64,000 bases of DNA from Desulfogranum mediterraneum DSM 13871 (GTDB taxonomy: Bacteria; Desulfobacterota; Desulfobulbia; Desulfobulbales; Desulfobulbaceae), in assembly GCF_000429965.1 (NCBI RefSeq), contig NZ_KE387007.1:62001-126000 (forward strand), written 5' to 3'. The first letter of the stretch is position 1. Every line of letters begins with the position of its first letter. Under the pieces are notes generated by a model. That model made no database searches and was not told the DNA's origin. It worked only from the letters and a program-made list of their open reading frames with translations. A program made the translations under genes and the position numbers. Positions 1 through 8,127 of the stretch are shown here, piece after piece.

Positions 1-1145
1 GGGCTCTTGGCGCTGATATGCACCGAAGGCTGGGGTTGGAGCAGGTGGAGCTCATCCGCTACCTCCAGGGCCAGGTAGGAGATCTCGTTGGCCCCGTCCT
101 GACCGTCACAGAGCAGCCCGCCCAGGTTGATCTGGGTGAAATCGTTATAGGTGCCGCTCTCCAGGGCCGTGACCCCGACCTTGGGAGGGGCCGGGTGGTT
201 GTTGATCTTGATCCAGAGACAGGAGAGGAGCTCCTTGGCCTGCTCGCGGCTCAGGCTGCCCCGGGCCTGTTCCCGCCGGTAAAAGGGAGAGAGATGCTGG
301 TCCAGGTGGCCCGGGGACATGGCATCCCAGCCATTGAGCTCGGTGATGGTGCCCAGGTGGACGAACCAGTACATCTGCAGGGCCTCGTGAAAGGTTCGGG
401 GGGCATGTTCCGGCACCCGCCGGCAGACCCTGGCGATGAGCTCCAGCTCCTGCCTGCGCGTACCATCAGCCTCCTCTGTTGCCAACTCCTCGGCCAGGTC
501 CGCGTGGCGATGGGCAAAGAGGATCATGGCATCACAGGCAATGGCCATGGCACTGAGCTGTTCGTAGCGGTCCGAGGCCAGGGGGTCATGGTGGTAATCG
601 AGCCTGCTGATCCGCTCATCGATCCGCTCCTTGAAATCCCGCATCCCCTGACGATAGATAGTGTTGTCCAGGGCGGTGTGACCCGGGGCACGTTGCTCCA
701 TAAACTCGGTGAACAGGCCGCACTCATAGGCATCCTGCCACTCCGGAGGTACCTCGTTGAAGATACGGTCACGCATGGAGCGGCCCTGCCAGTAGGGAAT
801 GACCTCCTGCTGGTAGCGCTCAATATCCTCCTCGCTGATCCGGTAACGGGTCATGGCCCGGCTGTTGAGCACCTGCAGATCGGCAACAGAGTGACAGGTC
901 AGCTCGGGAAAGGTGGGCACCACCTTGGGGGCCGGACCCCGTTCTCCCACCAGCAGCTCCTTGGCGCCGATGTGGATGGTCTTCTCTACACAGAGGTAAT
1001 GGAAGAGCCTGGCACGGAGCACGGGTTGGGAGTATTTACCGTTATGTTCCCGGTAAAACTCGGTTTCCAGCAGGGCCCGTTCGATGGAGATGGCGGGCTC
1101 TGCCTCAAAACTTTCCTGTCGTAACTGGCTGATACGGGTATTCAT
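1..1145 (-). CDS. hypD: trans-4-hydroxy-L-proline dehydratase, glycyl radical enzyme (5' part, cut by window edge)
   Basis: Reading the minus strand from ATG at 1145 gives 381 open codons that run off the window. The N-terminal half matches the HypD branch of the pyruvate-formate-lyase family: FTEFMEQRAPGHT (about 145-157), TELNGWD (268-274), and a YNDF..INLGG..DGQDG stretch (333-351). H155, D274, S330 and F336 fall where HypD substrate-pocket residues are known. The thiyl Cys and the C-terminal glycyl loop lie beyond the window. HypD dehydrates hydroxyproline to pyrroline-5-carboxylate in anaerobes. The start lies one base after the stop of the activase gene, so the two are one operon. The glycerol/diol dehydratase branch is the main alternative. 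Confidence 0.85.
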   Translation of the reverse strand, partial: MNTRISQLRQESFEAEPAISIERALLETEFYREHNGKYSQPVLRARLFHYLCVEKTIHIGAKELLVGERGPAPKVVPTFPELTCHSVADLQVLNSRAMTRYRISEEDIERYQQEVIPYWQGRSMRDRIFNEVPPEWQDAYECGLFTEFMEQRAPGHTALDNTIYRQGMRDFKERIDERISRLDYHHDPLASDRYEQLSAMAIACDAMILFAHRHADLAEELATEEADGTRRQELELIARVCRRVPEHAPRTFHEALQMYWFVHLGTITELNGWDAMSPGHLDQHLSPFYRREQARGSLSREQAKELLSCLWIKINNHPAPPKVGVTALESGTYNDFTQINLGGLLCDGQDGANEISYLALEVADELHLLQPQPSVHISAKS

Positions 1146-1146
1146 C

Positions 1147-2049
1147 TTAACCACCTATGCGAACTGAGAGATCGAACTGCCGGAGCCGTTCAACAAGAGC
1201 GTCAATCCGGGTATCATCAGGCCGCAGCTGCTCCTGGGGATACGGGATGTTGAGTTTCCGGTACTTGGCCGTTGCCGAGTGATGATACGGCAAGAGGTCG
1301 ATGGCGTCAACTCCCGGGAGTGCGGCCACCAGCTCCCCCAGGCGACGGATATGGTCCGGATCATCGTTGATCCCCGGGATCAGGGGTACCCGGATCCGCA
1401 GCGGGTAGCGGTGGCTGGCCAGAAAGTGCAGGTTCTCCAGGATCCCACCGTTGTCCACCCCGGTGTGACGGCGGTGGGCTGCCGGGTCCAGGTGCTTGAG
1501 GTCAAAGAGAAAGAGGTCGGTATGGGGGGCGATTCGTGCCAGGACCTCCCGGGGGGCATAGCCCGAGGTGTCCACCACCCGGTGAATCTCCTCTTCACCT
1601 GCGGCCTCGAGCAGGGCCAGGAGAAAGCGGGGCTGCAGCAGGGGTTCCCCCCCGGAAAAGGTAACCCCGCCCCCGGACTGGTCAAAGAAGGGGCGATCCT
1701 TTTCCACCTCTGCCATGACCTCCTCCACCGTGCTCTGCCAGCCGGCCATCTCATGGGCCCGGGCCGGGCAGATGCGGGCACACTCTCCGCAGCCATCACA
1801 TTGGTCCGGATCGCGCCGGATGCTCCCTGCCTGGAACTGCAGGGCCTGCCTGGGGCAGGCCCTGATACAGCTGTGGCAGCCGAGACAACGATCGCCGGAC
1901 CAGAGGGGGTGAGGCTGGGGGGCAAGACCTTCCGGGTTATGGCACCAGCTGCAGGCGAGGGGGCAGCCCTTGAGAAAGACCGTGGTGCGAATGTTGGGGC
2001 CATCATGGAGGGCGTAGCGTTTAATGGCAAAGATGGTTCCGCGGATCAT
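1147..2049 (-). CDS. hypE: Glycyl-radical enzyme activating protein (radical SAM)
   Basis: 300 aa. The radical SAM motif CPLACSWC (C29, C33, C36) is followed by two ferredoxin-type 4Fe-4S motifs, CLGCHSCIRACP (55-66) and CDGCGECARICP (84-95), the layout of glycyl-radical activases with a bacterial-ferredoxin insert. A GGG..FSGGEPL segment provides the SAM-binding region. It cleaves S-adenosylmethionine and places the glycyl radical on its partner. It is transcribed first and ends one base before the dehydratase start, so the dehydratase is the probable substrate. Gene name hypE is inferred from that partner. No strong ribosome site is seen before the ATG. Confidence 0.88.
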   Translation of the reverse strand: MIRGTIFAIKRYALHDGPNIRTTVFLKGCPLACSWCHNPEGLAPQPHPLWSGDRCLGCHSCIRACPRQALQFQAGSIRRDPDQCDGCGECARICPARAHEMAGWQSTVEEVMAEVEKDRPFFDQSGGGVTFSGGEPLLQPRFLLALLEAAGEEEIHRVVDTSGYAPREVLARIAPHTDLFLFDLKHLDPAAHRRHTGVDNGGILENLHFLASHRYPLRIRVPLIPGINDDPDHIRRLGELVAALPGVDAIDLLPYHHSATAKYRKLNIPYPQEQLRPDDTRIDALVERLRQFDLSVRIGG

Positions 2050-2179
2050 TGGCTGCTGGCTGTTGATAGTAATACCTGTTCCTGTTAAGGTGGCTCGATA
2101 CTACCCTGTCAGGGCAGCTGTGTAAACGGGAACAGCCCCCAGTGAGGAAAAAAGAAGGGCCGGATCTGGTTCCCGTGAT

Positions 2180-3127
2180 TCAGGCCCCTGGGGGGGCCAC
2201 CGGAGCCTGCGGCCCCTGGCTCTGCTTGAGGGTGGACATGGCGGTGGCCACCATGGAGGCAACATCGGTGAGGTTGCCGGGCAGGATCATGGTGTTGTTT
2301 TCCTTGGCAAGTTTCCCGAATTCATCCAGATATTTCTTGGCTACCTCCAGGTTGGCGGCCTCATGGCCACCGGGCATGCTCAAGGCCTCGGCCACCCGGC
2401 TCAGTCCCTCGGCCGTGGCCTCGGCAACCTTGAGGATCTCCTGGGCCCGTCCTTCGGCCTCGTTGATCCGGCGCATCTTTTCCCCCTCAGACAGGGCAAT
2501 GGCCTCGGCCCGTTCCCCTTCGGAACGGTTGATCAGGGCCTGACGCGCCCCTTCGGAGCGGGCAATCTCGGCCCGTTTTTCCCGTTCCGCCTTCATCTGT
2601 TTTTCCATGGCCTCCAGTACCGACCTGGGGGGCTGGATATCCTTGATCTCATAGCGCAGGACCTTGACCCCCCAGTTCTGGGCGGCCTCGTCCAGGGCGT
2701 CCACCACCTGCTGATTGAGGACCTCTCTGGCCTCAAAGGTGTTGTCCAGGTTGATCTTGCCGATGGCTGAACGCAGGCTGGTCTGGGCCAGCTGGGCTGC
2801 GGCAAAGTGGTAGTTTTCGATCCCGTAGGCGGACTGACGGCTGTTGACCACCTGGAGATAGAGGACTCCGTCCACCTCCATGGTGACGTTATCCGAGGTG
2901 ATGCAGGTCTGGGCCGGGATATCGATGGGCTCCTCCTTGAGGTTGCGCTTATAGGCGACCTTGTCCAGGAAGGGGACCAGGATATGGAAGCCGGCGTCCA
3001 GGGAGACCCGATACTTGCCCAGTCGTTCCACCACGTATTCGCTGCGCTGGGGAACCACCACCGCGGTCTTGACCAGGACGACAATGACAAAGGCGACCAG
3101 GGCGCCAACACCGATGAGCATTTCCAT
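2180..3127 (-). CDS. qmcA: SPFH/band 7 (paraslipin, QmcA-like) membrane protein
   Basis: 315 aa. One N-terminal membrane segment (about residues 3-25) is followed by a band-7/SPFH domain (VVVPQRSEYVVERLGKY, then EEPIDIPAQTCITSDNV) and a charged coiled coil rich in Glu/Arg/Ala (about 170-250), the usual stomatin/paraslipin order. Such proteins form membrane-microdomain cages; the exact job is unsettled. The start overlaps the nfeD stop by one base (TAATG), and the NfeD-SPFH pairing is widely conserved, supporting translational coupling and a shared complex. Confidence 0.9.
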   Translation of the reverse strand: MEMLIGVGALVAFVIVVLVKTAVVVPQRSEYVVERLGKYRVSLDAGFHILVPFLDKVAYKRNLKEEPIDIPAQTCITSDNVTMEVDGVLYLQVVNSRQSAYGIENYHFAAAQLAQTSLRSAIGKINLDNTFEAREVLNQQVVDALDEAAQNWGVKVLRYEIKDIQPPRSVLEAMEKQMKAEREKRAEIARSEGARQALINRSEGERAEAIALSEGEKMRRINEAEGRAQEILKVAEATAEGLSRVAEALSMPGGHEAANLEVAKKYLDEFGKLAKENNTMILPGNLTDVASMVATAMSTLKQSQGPQAPVAPPGA

Positions 3128-3591
3128 TACTGTTCTCCTTGTGTTTTCAGGGGGCGGACCCGGACGAGCAGGTCCTGTTGATCGACGATTTCCACGGTGG
3201 TGCCGGGGCTGATCTCCTCATCTGCCGCGGCCCGCCAGAAGGAACCGGCATACTTGATCTTGCCCTCTGCCGGCGGTCTGATGGCCTCGGTGACCGTGCC
3301 GGTGGCAGGGGCTGGGTCCAGGGTGACGGAGTCGCTCTCCTCCTTGCTTCTGCCCATGAAGACGGTGCGCAGGCTGGAGCGGAGGCTGAACAGGGCGACC
3401 AGGCTGGCCAGGAGGAAGCAACTGAGCTGAGCGGAGAGTGAGAGCTCAAAGAGGGCCAGGGCCAGGGCGGTGCACCAGGCTCCGATCCCGAAGAAGAAGA
3501 CCACAAAGGCCGGCAGGGCCAGCTCCAGGAGATAGAAGAGGATGCCGAGAATGAACCAGGCAAGGATCGGTGAGAAGGGCAGGTCAATCAT
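3127..3591 (-). CDS. NfeD-like membrane protein
   Basis: 154 aa from ATG 3591; a 21-codon upstream extension is possible but reads unlike membrane protein. There are about three hydrophobic segments in the first 75 residues, followed by a soluble C-terminal domain of OB-fold type (KYAGSFWRAAADEEISPGTTVEIVD) that ends in valine-rich strands. This is the short NfeD1b architecture without the serine protease domain. It is first in the two-gene operon with the band-7 protein and overlaps its start by one base. The OB domain is thought to bind the SPFH partner. Confidence 0.85.
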   Translation of the reverse strand: MIDLPFSPILAWFILGILFYLLELALPAFVVFFFGIGAWCTALALALFELSLSAQLSCFLLASLVALFSLRSSLRTVFMGRSKEESDSVTLDPAPATGTVTEAIRPPAEGKIKYAGSFWRAAADEEISPGTTVEIVDQQDLLVRVRPLKTQGEQ

Positions 3592-3892
3592 CAGAGAGGT
3601 GCTCCAAGGTCGTTGATTTTCTCCAGGATACCATAGATGTCGGCTGGAGAGCAAAGTCCAATTCCATCCGGCTGGAGATAACAGCCGGTCCGGGCTGAGC
3701 CCTCTCGGGTTGCCTGGAACCCTGTAAGGGAGAGGTTGCTTGAAAAGCGGTGCTGTGGGTCAGAGGGCACCTTATCCTGACAATGGCTGTGCCGCCCGAA
3801 ACAGGCCCCCTTGCAGAGCCTGGTCGGCAGGTATTCCCTCTAGAGTATCCAGCGAGTATCCAGCGAGTACCCGGCGATGGGCACAGACGCTA
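3592..3892. other. Non-coding interval
   Basis: No convincing gene on either strand. It holds the upstream region of the nfeD operon and a short direct repeat, in which an 11-base unit (gagtatccagc) recurs near 3843-3873 with a degenerate third copy. ORFs here lack ribosome sites and family resemblance. Confidence 0.5.
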
Positions 3893-3927
3893 CAGGGCCC
3901 TGTCCGTCTAGTCCGGACAGGGCCCTG
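3893..3927 (-). terminator. Strong perfect hairpin after small exported-protein gene
   Basis: A 14-bp perfect stem (3893-3906 with 3914-3927) closes a 7-base loop (tctagtc). It lies 30 bases past the stop of the minus-strand gene ending at 3957. No T-tract follows on either strand, so it may be a transcript-stabilising 3' hairpin or a protein-assisted terminator rather than a classic intrinsic terminator. Confidence 0.55.
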
Positions 3928-3956
3928 GTGGTTGTCAGGTGGGGTGAGGGGGGCCG

Positions 3957-4343
3957 TTATCGACAGGGACGATAGCCCCGGGGGCGATATCGGGCAGCTT
4001 GATAGTGTTTATGGTTGTGATGGCGACGCCAGTGGTGTCGATGGTGATGGTTGCCCCTGCGGAACTGATGGTTGCCTCGTCTATAGGCCCGTTTATGGGT
4101 GTTTGTTGAGGGCGACAGATAAGGGTGTCCCTGTCTGTATCGTTGATGGTGGAGCCGGCCAGGGCCTCGCTCCGGCCGAGAACCCTGCCAGCCGTTGCTG
4201 CTCACCAGGATGCCGATATTCCACTGGGGTATACGGACCTGGAGATGCTCCCCATGGCCGGCTGAGGCGGTCTGTGCATTCATTATCCAGCAGCCGAGCA
4301 GCAGGGTGGCGACGGTCAGCATCCTCTTGAAGCTCTTGTTCAT
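3957..4343 (-). CDS. Exported His/Arg/Tyr-rich small protein, function unknown
   Basis: 128 aa from ATG 4343, preceded by an AGG-containing ribosome site. The N-terminus (MNKSFKRMLTVATLLLGCW, then an ASA-like cut near residue 31) is a signal peptide. The middle has IPQWNIGILVSSNGW. The last 60 residues are dominated by His, Arg, Asn, Gly and Tyr (HHHRHHWRRHHNHKHY). Such tails occur in exported metal-binding or cell-surface proteins, but no family is recognised. It follows another small exported-protein gene on the same strand and is probably cotranscribed with it. A longer in-frame start at 4505 would overlap that gene and is unlikely. Confidence 0.6.
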   Translation of the reverse strand: MNKSFKRMLTVATLLLGCWIMNAQTASAGHGEHLQVRIPQWNIGILVSSNGWQGSRPERGPGRLHHQRYRQGHPYLSPSTNTHKRAYRRGNHQFRRGNHHHRHHWRRHHNHKHYQAARYRPRGYRPCR

Positions 4344-4392
4344 GATCGTACCTGCCTTCCCAGGTCCGATGGACCAGGGGGATGAGCGGGGA

Positions 4393-4596
4393 TTAGCAGC
4401 CTTCAATGGCCTTTTTCGCAGCGGTTTTGACCTTGACCTTGGTCCCGGGCACCAGGTCTTTGAGTTTGCTGCACTCCAGGGTGACCCGATCTCCTTCCAC
4501 CTCAACCACTACGCAGGAAGAGCTTTTCGCCAGGGCCATGCCGGTTCCCAGGGTGAGTGCCAGGCCGAGAATAAGGGCAGTGAGTGTCTTTTGCAT
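4393..4596 (-). CDS. Small exported protein, function unknown
   Basis: 67 aa. A clear signal peptide (MQKTLTALILGLALTLGTGM, cut after ALA near residue 23) leaves a 44-residue mature protein with the pattern VVVEVEGDRVTLEC and LVPGTKVKVKTA, which suggests alternating beta strands of a small OB-like barrel. Two mature Cys (28 and 42) could form a disulfide, and a third Cys is the last residue. AGGAGG lies 7 bases before the ATG. It faces the XRE regulator gene across a gap containing a perfect inverted repeat, so control by that regulator is possible. No function is assigned. Confidence 0.65.
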   Translation of the reverse strand: MQKTLTALILGLALTLGTGMALAKSSSCVVVEVEGDRVTLECSKLKDLVPGTKVKVKTAAKKAIEGC

Positions 4597-4706
4597 GGAG
4601 TACCTCCTGTAGGATGATTGCTTGATTGCCGCTTTCCATGCCTACACCATAAGTGAGCCCCGCTCTCCTGTCAGTCGACATAGCCGGACATCCGCCCCCA
4701 CATCGG

Positions 4707-4727
4707 GCGATGTCGAGTCGACATCGC
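4707..4727. promoter_or_regulatory. Perfect inverted repeat, candidate operator
   Basis: Two 10-base arms (gcgatgtcga and tcgacatcgc) flank a single central g. It lies between the divergent small exported-protein gene (start 4596) and the XRE regulator gene (start 4889). A related half-site, gtcgacat, also occurs at about 4675. Size and symmetry fit a dimeric helix-turn-helix binding site; no T-tract makes it a terminator. Confidence 0.5.
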
Positions 4728-4888
4728 GATAATTCCAAGACGTATTTACCGGGAAATGGTATGTTGAACCACTGGGAAGAGGAGTCTTCCCGGGCGGTCC
4801 GGTCGAGCTCTCCTCTCTCTGAGCCAGGGGGGCTCTGTTTGTAGCGCTAAACCAGTGATCTATGCTTGAGGTCGGATGAGCAACCACC

Positions 4889-5830
4889 ATGAGTAGTGTG
4901 CATATCAACGGCAACGCCATTCGTGCCCTCCGTGAGCGCAGGGAGTTGACCCAACTTTACCTTGCCACCGTGGTTGGGGTGACCACCGATACCATCTCCC
5001 GTTGGGAGAATAACAAGTACCCCTCCATCAAGTTGGAGAACGCCGAGAAGCTGGCCCAGGCCCTGGAAGTCTCTCTGGAGGAACTCTTGGAGCCCCCTCT
5101 TGGAGAGGGGGAGGGAGAGGCGCCAGGGGCACCGGAACCTGCAGCAGCTGCTATAGGTTCGGCAGAGCGGCGACGGGCCGTTGGATGGCAGGGATGGAGG
5201 CTTCCCCTGCTGGGGGCCATTCTGATCGTTTTCCTGGCTGCTGCCGCCTATCTCTGGTGGAAGAGTACTGGCCAGCCGACCATCAGTGCGGTGCGGACCC
5301 TGCCCCGACACAGTGCGCCGGGGCACTCTTTTCCGGTGTTGATCAGGCTGCAGGCCGATAGCCCGGTGAATGTACCGATTATTCTTCGGGAGAGGATTGC
5401 AGCCAGGGTAACGGCCAGCGGAGTGGGACGGGAAGGGGGCAGCCATGATTTTGGCGATCACCCCCGCTGGATCGGTCGCCTGGTTGAGGGGGAAGCCGTG
5501 TTTCTCTACCTGGTGCAGCCCCACGACTCGGTGAGAGTGGGCCAGGAGATACACTTTAGCGGTGACTGTGTTTCCGGTTCGATCAAGAAGCGGGATACTG
5601 TCACGGGCGGGGCGCAGAGCGTCACCATAGCCCCGTACCACTGGGCTGATCAGGATCAGGACCTGCAGATAACGGACAGCGAAATCCTGGATGCCTATGA
5701 GCGTTTCTCTTCGCCGGGCAAAGAGAATATTGATTTTAGTGAAATCGAGCAGCTCTGGTTGGCCGGGGGCTATCGCTGGGACAGCGAGCTGCAAGGCTTC
5801 TTTGCTGTCCAACCCCAGCAATCCCAATGA
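4889..5830 (+). CDS. Membrane-anchored XRE-family regulator with extracytoplasmic EF-hand-like loop
   Basis: 313 aa. Residues 10-64 form an XRE/Cro helix-turn-helix (LTQLYLATVVGVTTDTISRWE). A Pro/Glu/Gly-rich linker leads to one membrane helix (about 105-124). The C-terminal 185 residues would lie outside the cytoplasm and contain D254-x-D256-x-D258-L-x-I-x-D-x-E265, a near-canonical EF-hand or dockerin-type calcium loop followed by an amphipathic helix, then IDFSEIEQLW. The layout suggests a one-component sensor passing an external signal to DNA. The stop is followed at once by a strong ribosome site for an exported protein, so the two are one operon. Ligand and targets are not known. Confidence 0.8.
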   Translation: MSSVHINGNAIRALRERRELTQLYLATVVGVTTDTISRWENNKYPSIKLENAEKLAQALEVSLEELLEPPLGEGEGEAPGAPEPAAAAIGSAERRRAVGWQGWRLPLLGAILIVFLAAAAYLWWKSTGQPTISAVRTLPRHSAPGHSFPVLIRLQADSPVNVPIILRERIAARVTASGVGREGGSHDFGDHPRWIGRLVEGEAVFLYLVQPHDSVRVGQEIHFSGDCVSGSIKKRDTVTGGAQSVTIAPYHWADQDQDLQITDSEILDAYERFSSPGKENIDFSEIEQLWLAGGYRWDSELQGFFAVQPQQSQ

Positions 5831-5841
5831 GGAGAGGACCT

Positions 5842-6231
5842 ATGAACCGACAGCTCCTTATCATCATCACCCTCTGGCTGAGCCTGCTGGTACCGGGGTG
5901 GGCAGTTGCCGAAACCGATGTGAGCGGCGTCTATCAGGCGGTGGGGGGCGATCAGGTTCGGATCAGGATCCAGGTATCCGAGCCGGCACCCATGGCCTTC
6001 ATCGTTCGTCAATATTTACCCCCGGGGGTACAGCTGCTCTCGGCAAGTCCAAAACCCATGGCCTATAAAAAAGGCAAGGGGATGGTCAAGTGGTTGTTCA
6101 CCCATGCCCGTGCAGGAGGATTGACCCTGAGCATGCGCCTGTCGCAACCCGTACCGACCAAACGACTCAGGGGGGAAATAAGTTTTCGCCACCCCGCCAG
6201 CGGAGCTATGATAACCAAACACATTCGCTGA
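5842..6231 (+). CDS. Exported beta-sandwich-like protein, function unknown
   Basis: 129 aa from ATG 5842. This start was chosen over one 15 bases upstream because AGGAGAGG sits just before it. The signal peptide is MNRQLLIIITLWLSLLVPGW with cleavage near AVA (about 23). The mature part has the rhythm of a single beta-sandwich module (VRIRIQVSEPAP, YLPPGVQLLSASPKP, VKWLFTHARAGGLTLSMRL), like DUF11-type or cell-surface repeat domains. It is cotranscribed with the membrane XRE regulator and may be the partner or ligand carrier of that protein's external domain (inference). Confidence 0.65.
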   Translation: MNRQLLIIITLWLSLLVPGWAVAETDVSGVYQAVGGDQVRIRIQVSEPAPMAFIVRQYLPPGVQLLSASPKPMAYKKGKGMVKWLFTHARAGGLTLSMRLSQPVPTKRLRGEISFRHPASGAMITKHIR

Positions 6232-6266
6232 GCCCTGGGCAGCCGTCAGGGCCCCCAGGCTGAAGG

Positions 6267-6295
6267 TGAGCTGGGAAAAGTGCTTTTTCAGCTCA
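6267..6295 (+). terminator. Stem-loop after the XRE operon
   Basis: The arms tgagctg and cagctca enclose an inner gaaaa/tttttc stem, giving a long hairpin 36 bases past the stop at 6231. No T-run follows outside the stem, so termination is plausible but unproven. Confidence 0.4.
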
Positions 6296-6369
6296 GCTGA
6301 AGTCAAGGTGATGGCGGTGCCCTCTGATTACTCTGGAACCATTAACGACCTGAACAGCATGGAGGAGAA

Positions 6370-7050
6370 ATGTATATTGGCAGAATAATGCACAGCGAAC
6401 TGGTGACCGTGGCCCCGACCACCACCCTGGTGGAGGCGCGGGACCTGATCGCGGACAAGGGCATTGACCACCTGCTGGTGGTGGATAAAGAGGGGCAGTT
6501 GGTCGGTTTACTCTCGGATCGGGACCTGAAACAGAACTGGGCCTCTCCGGCCACCACCCTCTCCACCCATGAGTTGACCTACCTGCTCCAGAAGGTGGAG
6601 GTGGGGCAGATCATGGTCAAGACCGTGATCACGGTCGAGCCTGATACCACCATCGAACGGGCCGCCTACATCATGCAGACCAACAACATCAGCTCCCTGC
6701 CGGTGATGGAGTCCGGAGCGCTGGTGGGAATTATCACCTCCACCGATGTCATGGCTGTCCTGCTCCAGGCCATCGGCATGGGAGAGGACAGTGTCCGTCT
6801 GGGGGTCTTTGTGGATGACTCCATCGGCAAGTTGGCCGATGTGGCCATGGTTCTGAAGCAGGAACAGATCAATATCCAGAGCCTGTTCTGCTGGCCCACC
6901 AAAGATTATCCCGGCATCACCCACCTGGTGATGCGAATCGGCGGTGATGAGGGCGCCAAGGCCGTCCTGGCCCTGGAGGCAGCCGGTTTCAGGGTCCTGA
7001 CCAACTATGAAAAGGATCTGAGCCCCTATCTGCCGTCCTCTGCAGGCTGA
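6370..7050 (+). CDS. CBS-pair and ACT domain protein (AcuB-like)
   Basis: 226 aa. There are two CBS motifs (about 7-62 and 77-133; IADKGIDHLLVVD, MQTNNISSLPVM), then an ACT-like domain (about 138-215; VRLGVFVDDSIGKLADVAMVLKQEQINIQSL). This is the AcuB-type layout, in which adenosyl nucleotides and a small metabolite are sensed. The partner enzyme is unknown. GGAGGAG lies 5 bases before the ATG. It stands alone, with a methyltransferase gene 84 bases downstream on the same strand. Confidence 0.85.
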   Translation: MYIGRIMHSELVTVAPTTTLVEARDLIADKGIDHLLVVDKEGQLVGLLSDRDLKQNWASPATTLSTHELTYLLQKVEVGQIMVKTVITVEPDTTIERAAYIMQTNNISSLPVMESGALVGIITSTDVMAVLLQAIGMGEDSVRLGVFVDDSIGKLADVAMVLKQEQINIQSLFCWPTKDYPGITHLVMRIGGDEGAKAVLALEAAGFRVLTNYEKDLSPYLPSSAG

Positions 7051-7134
7051 TAGGGCCATGACCGTTTTCCGGCCACAGCCGAGGGCCGCAGCTGGGCCGG
7101 TACCCTTCGTTTGCCGCTCAGGCGGGAGGAATCG

Positions 7135-8127
7135 ATGAGCCGTAACTGGGATAGAGCCGAGCTGTTGCGTACCTCCAGTGCCTACTGGCGGGGTTGCACC
7201 CTCCAGGCCGGGGTTCGCCTGGATATCTTTACCCTGCTGGGCAGAGCCGTACGCTCCCTGGAGGAGATCGCCCAGACGGCCGGCAGCGAGCGGCGGGGGA
7301 CGGAGTATCTCCTCAACGGGCTCGCAGCCATGGGCTTGCTGGAGAAGAAGGATGATGGCTACGCCAATACCGCCAGTTCCCTGCGGCTGTTGAGCAGGGA
7401 CTCCCCCGACTATATGGGCCAGATCATCCTCCATCACCATCACCTGCTGGATGGCTGGGCCCAGCTCGATCAGGCCGTGCTCACCGGCAAACCCGTGGAG
7501 ATGCGTTCCTACGGGGATGCTCGTGAGCGGGAGAGCTTTTTGATGGGGATGTTCAACCTGGCCATGACCACTGCTCCCCGGATCGCCGAAGCTGTCGATC
7601 TGGGGGGACGAGCTTCGCTCTTGGATCTGGGCGGCGGCCCAGGTACCTATGCCGTTCACTTCTGTCTGGCCAATCCCAAGCTCAGGGCTGCGGTCTTCGA
7701 TCTCCCCACCAGCCGGCCCTTTGCCGAGCAGACCATCCGCCGCTTTGGTCTGGAAAGTCGGGTCTCCTTTCATGGAGGCGACTTTCACCAGGATCCCCTG
7801 CCCCCTGGGCCCTATGGGGTGGTCTGGCTTTCCCATATCCTCCACAGCTACGGGCCTGAGGCCTGCCAACAGTTGATCGCCAAGGCGGTCCAGGCCCTGG
7901 AACCAGGGGGCCTGCTGCTGATCCATGACTTCTTTCTCAACGAGGCCAAGGATGGTCCCGAGTTTCCGGCCCTGTTTGCCCTGAACATGCTGATCAACAA
8001 TCCAACAGGACGCAGCTATGCCGAGTCCGAGGTCCGGGCCATGCTCCAGGCTGCAGGTTGCAGCGGCATCGAGCGCCTGGACTTTCTCGGCCCCAACGAC
8101 GCCTCGATCCTTGCCGCCGTGGCATGA
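7135..8127 (+). CDS. SAM-dependent methyltransferase (O-methyltransferase family 2-like)
   Basis: 330 aa from ATG 7135 after GGGAGGA. The N-terminal region is a winged-helix dimerisation domain (SLEEIAQTAGSERRGTEYLLNGLAAMGLLEK). The C-terminal Rossmann domain has the SAM motif LLDLGGGPGTYA (about 163-174) and later LEPGGLLLIHDFFLNE. This layout is typical of small-molecule O/N/S-methyltransferases acting on phenolic or isoprenoid-type compounds. It overlaps the next gene by ATGA, so it is translationally coupled to a membrane glycosyltransferase. The substrate cannot be told from sequence. Confidence 0.85.
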   Translation: MSRNWDRAELLRTSSAYWRGCTLQAGVRLDIFTLLGRAVRSLEEIAQTAGSERRGTEYLLNGLAAMGLLEKKDDGYANTASSLRLLSRDSPDYMGQIILHHHHLLDGWAQLDQAVLTGKPVEMRSYGDARERESFLMGMFNLAMTTAPRIAEAVDLGGRASLLDLGGGPGTYAVHFCLANPKLRAAVFDLPTSRPFAEQTIRRFGLESRVSFHGGDFHQDPLPPGPYGVVWLSHILHSYGPEACQQLIAKAVQALEPGGLLLIHDFFLNEAKDGPEFPALFALNMLINNPTGRSYAESEVRAMLQAAGCSGIERLDFLGPNDASILAAVA

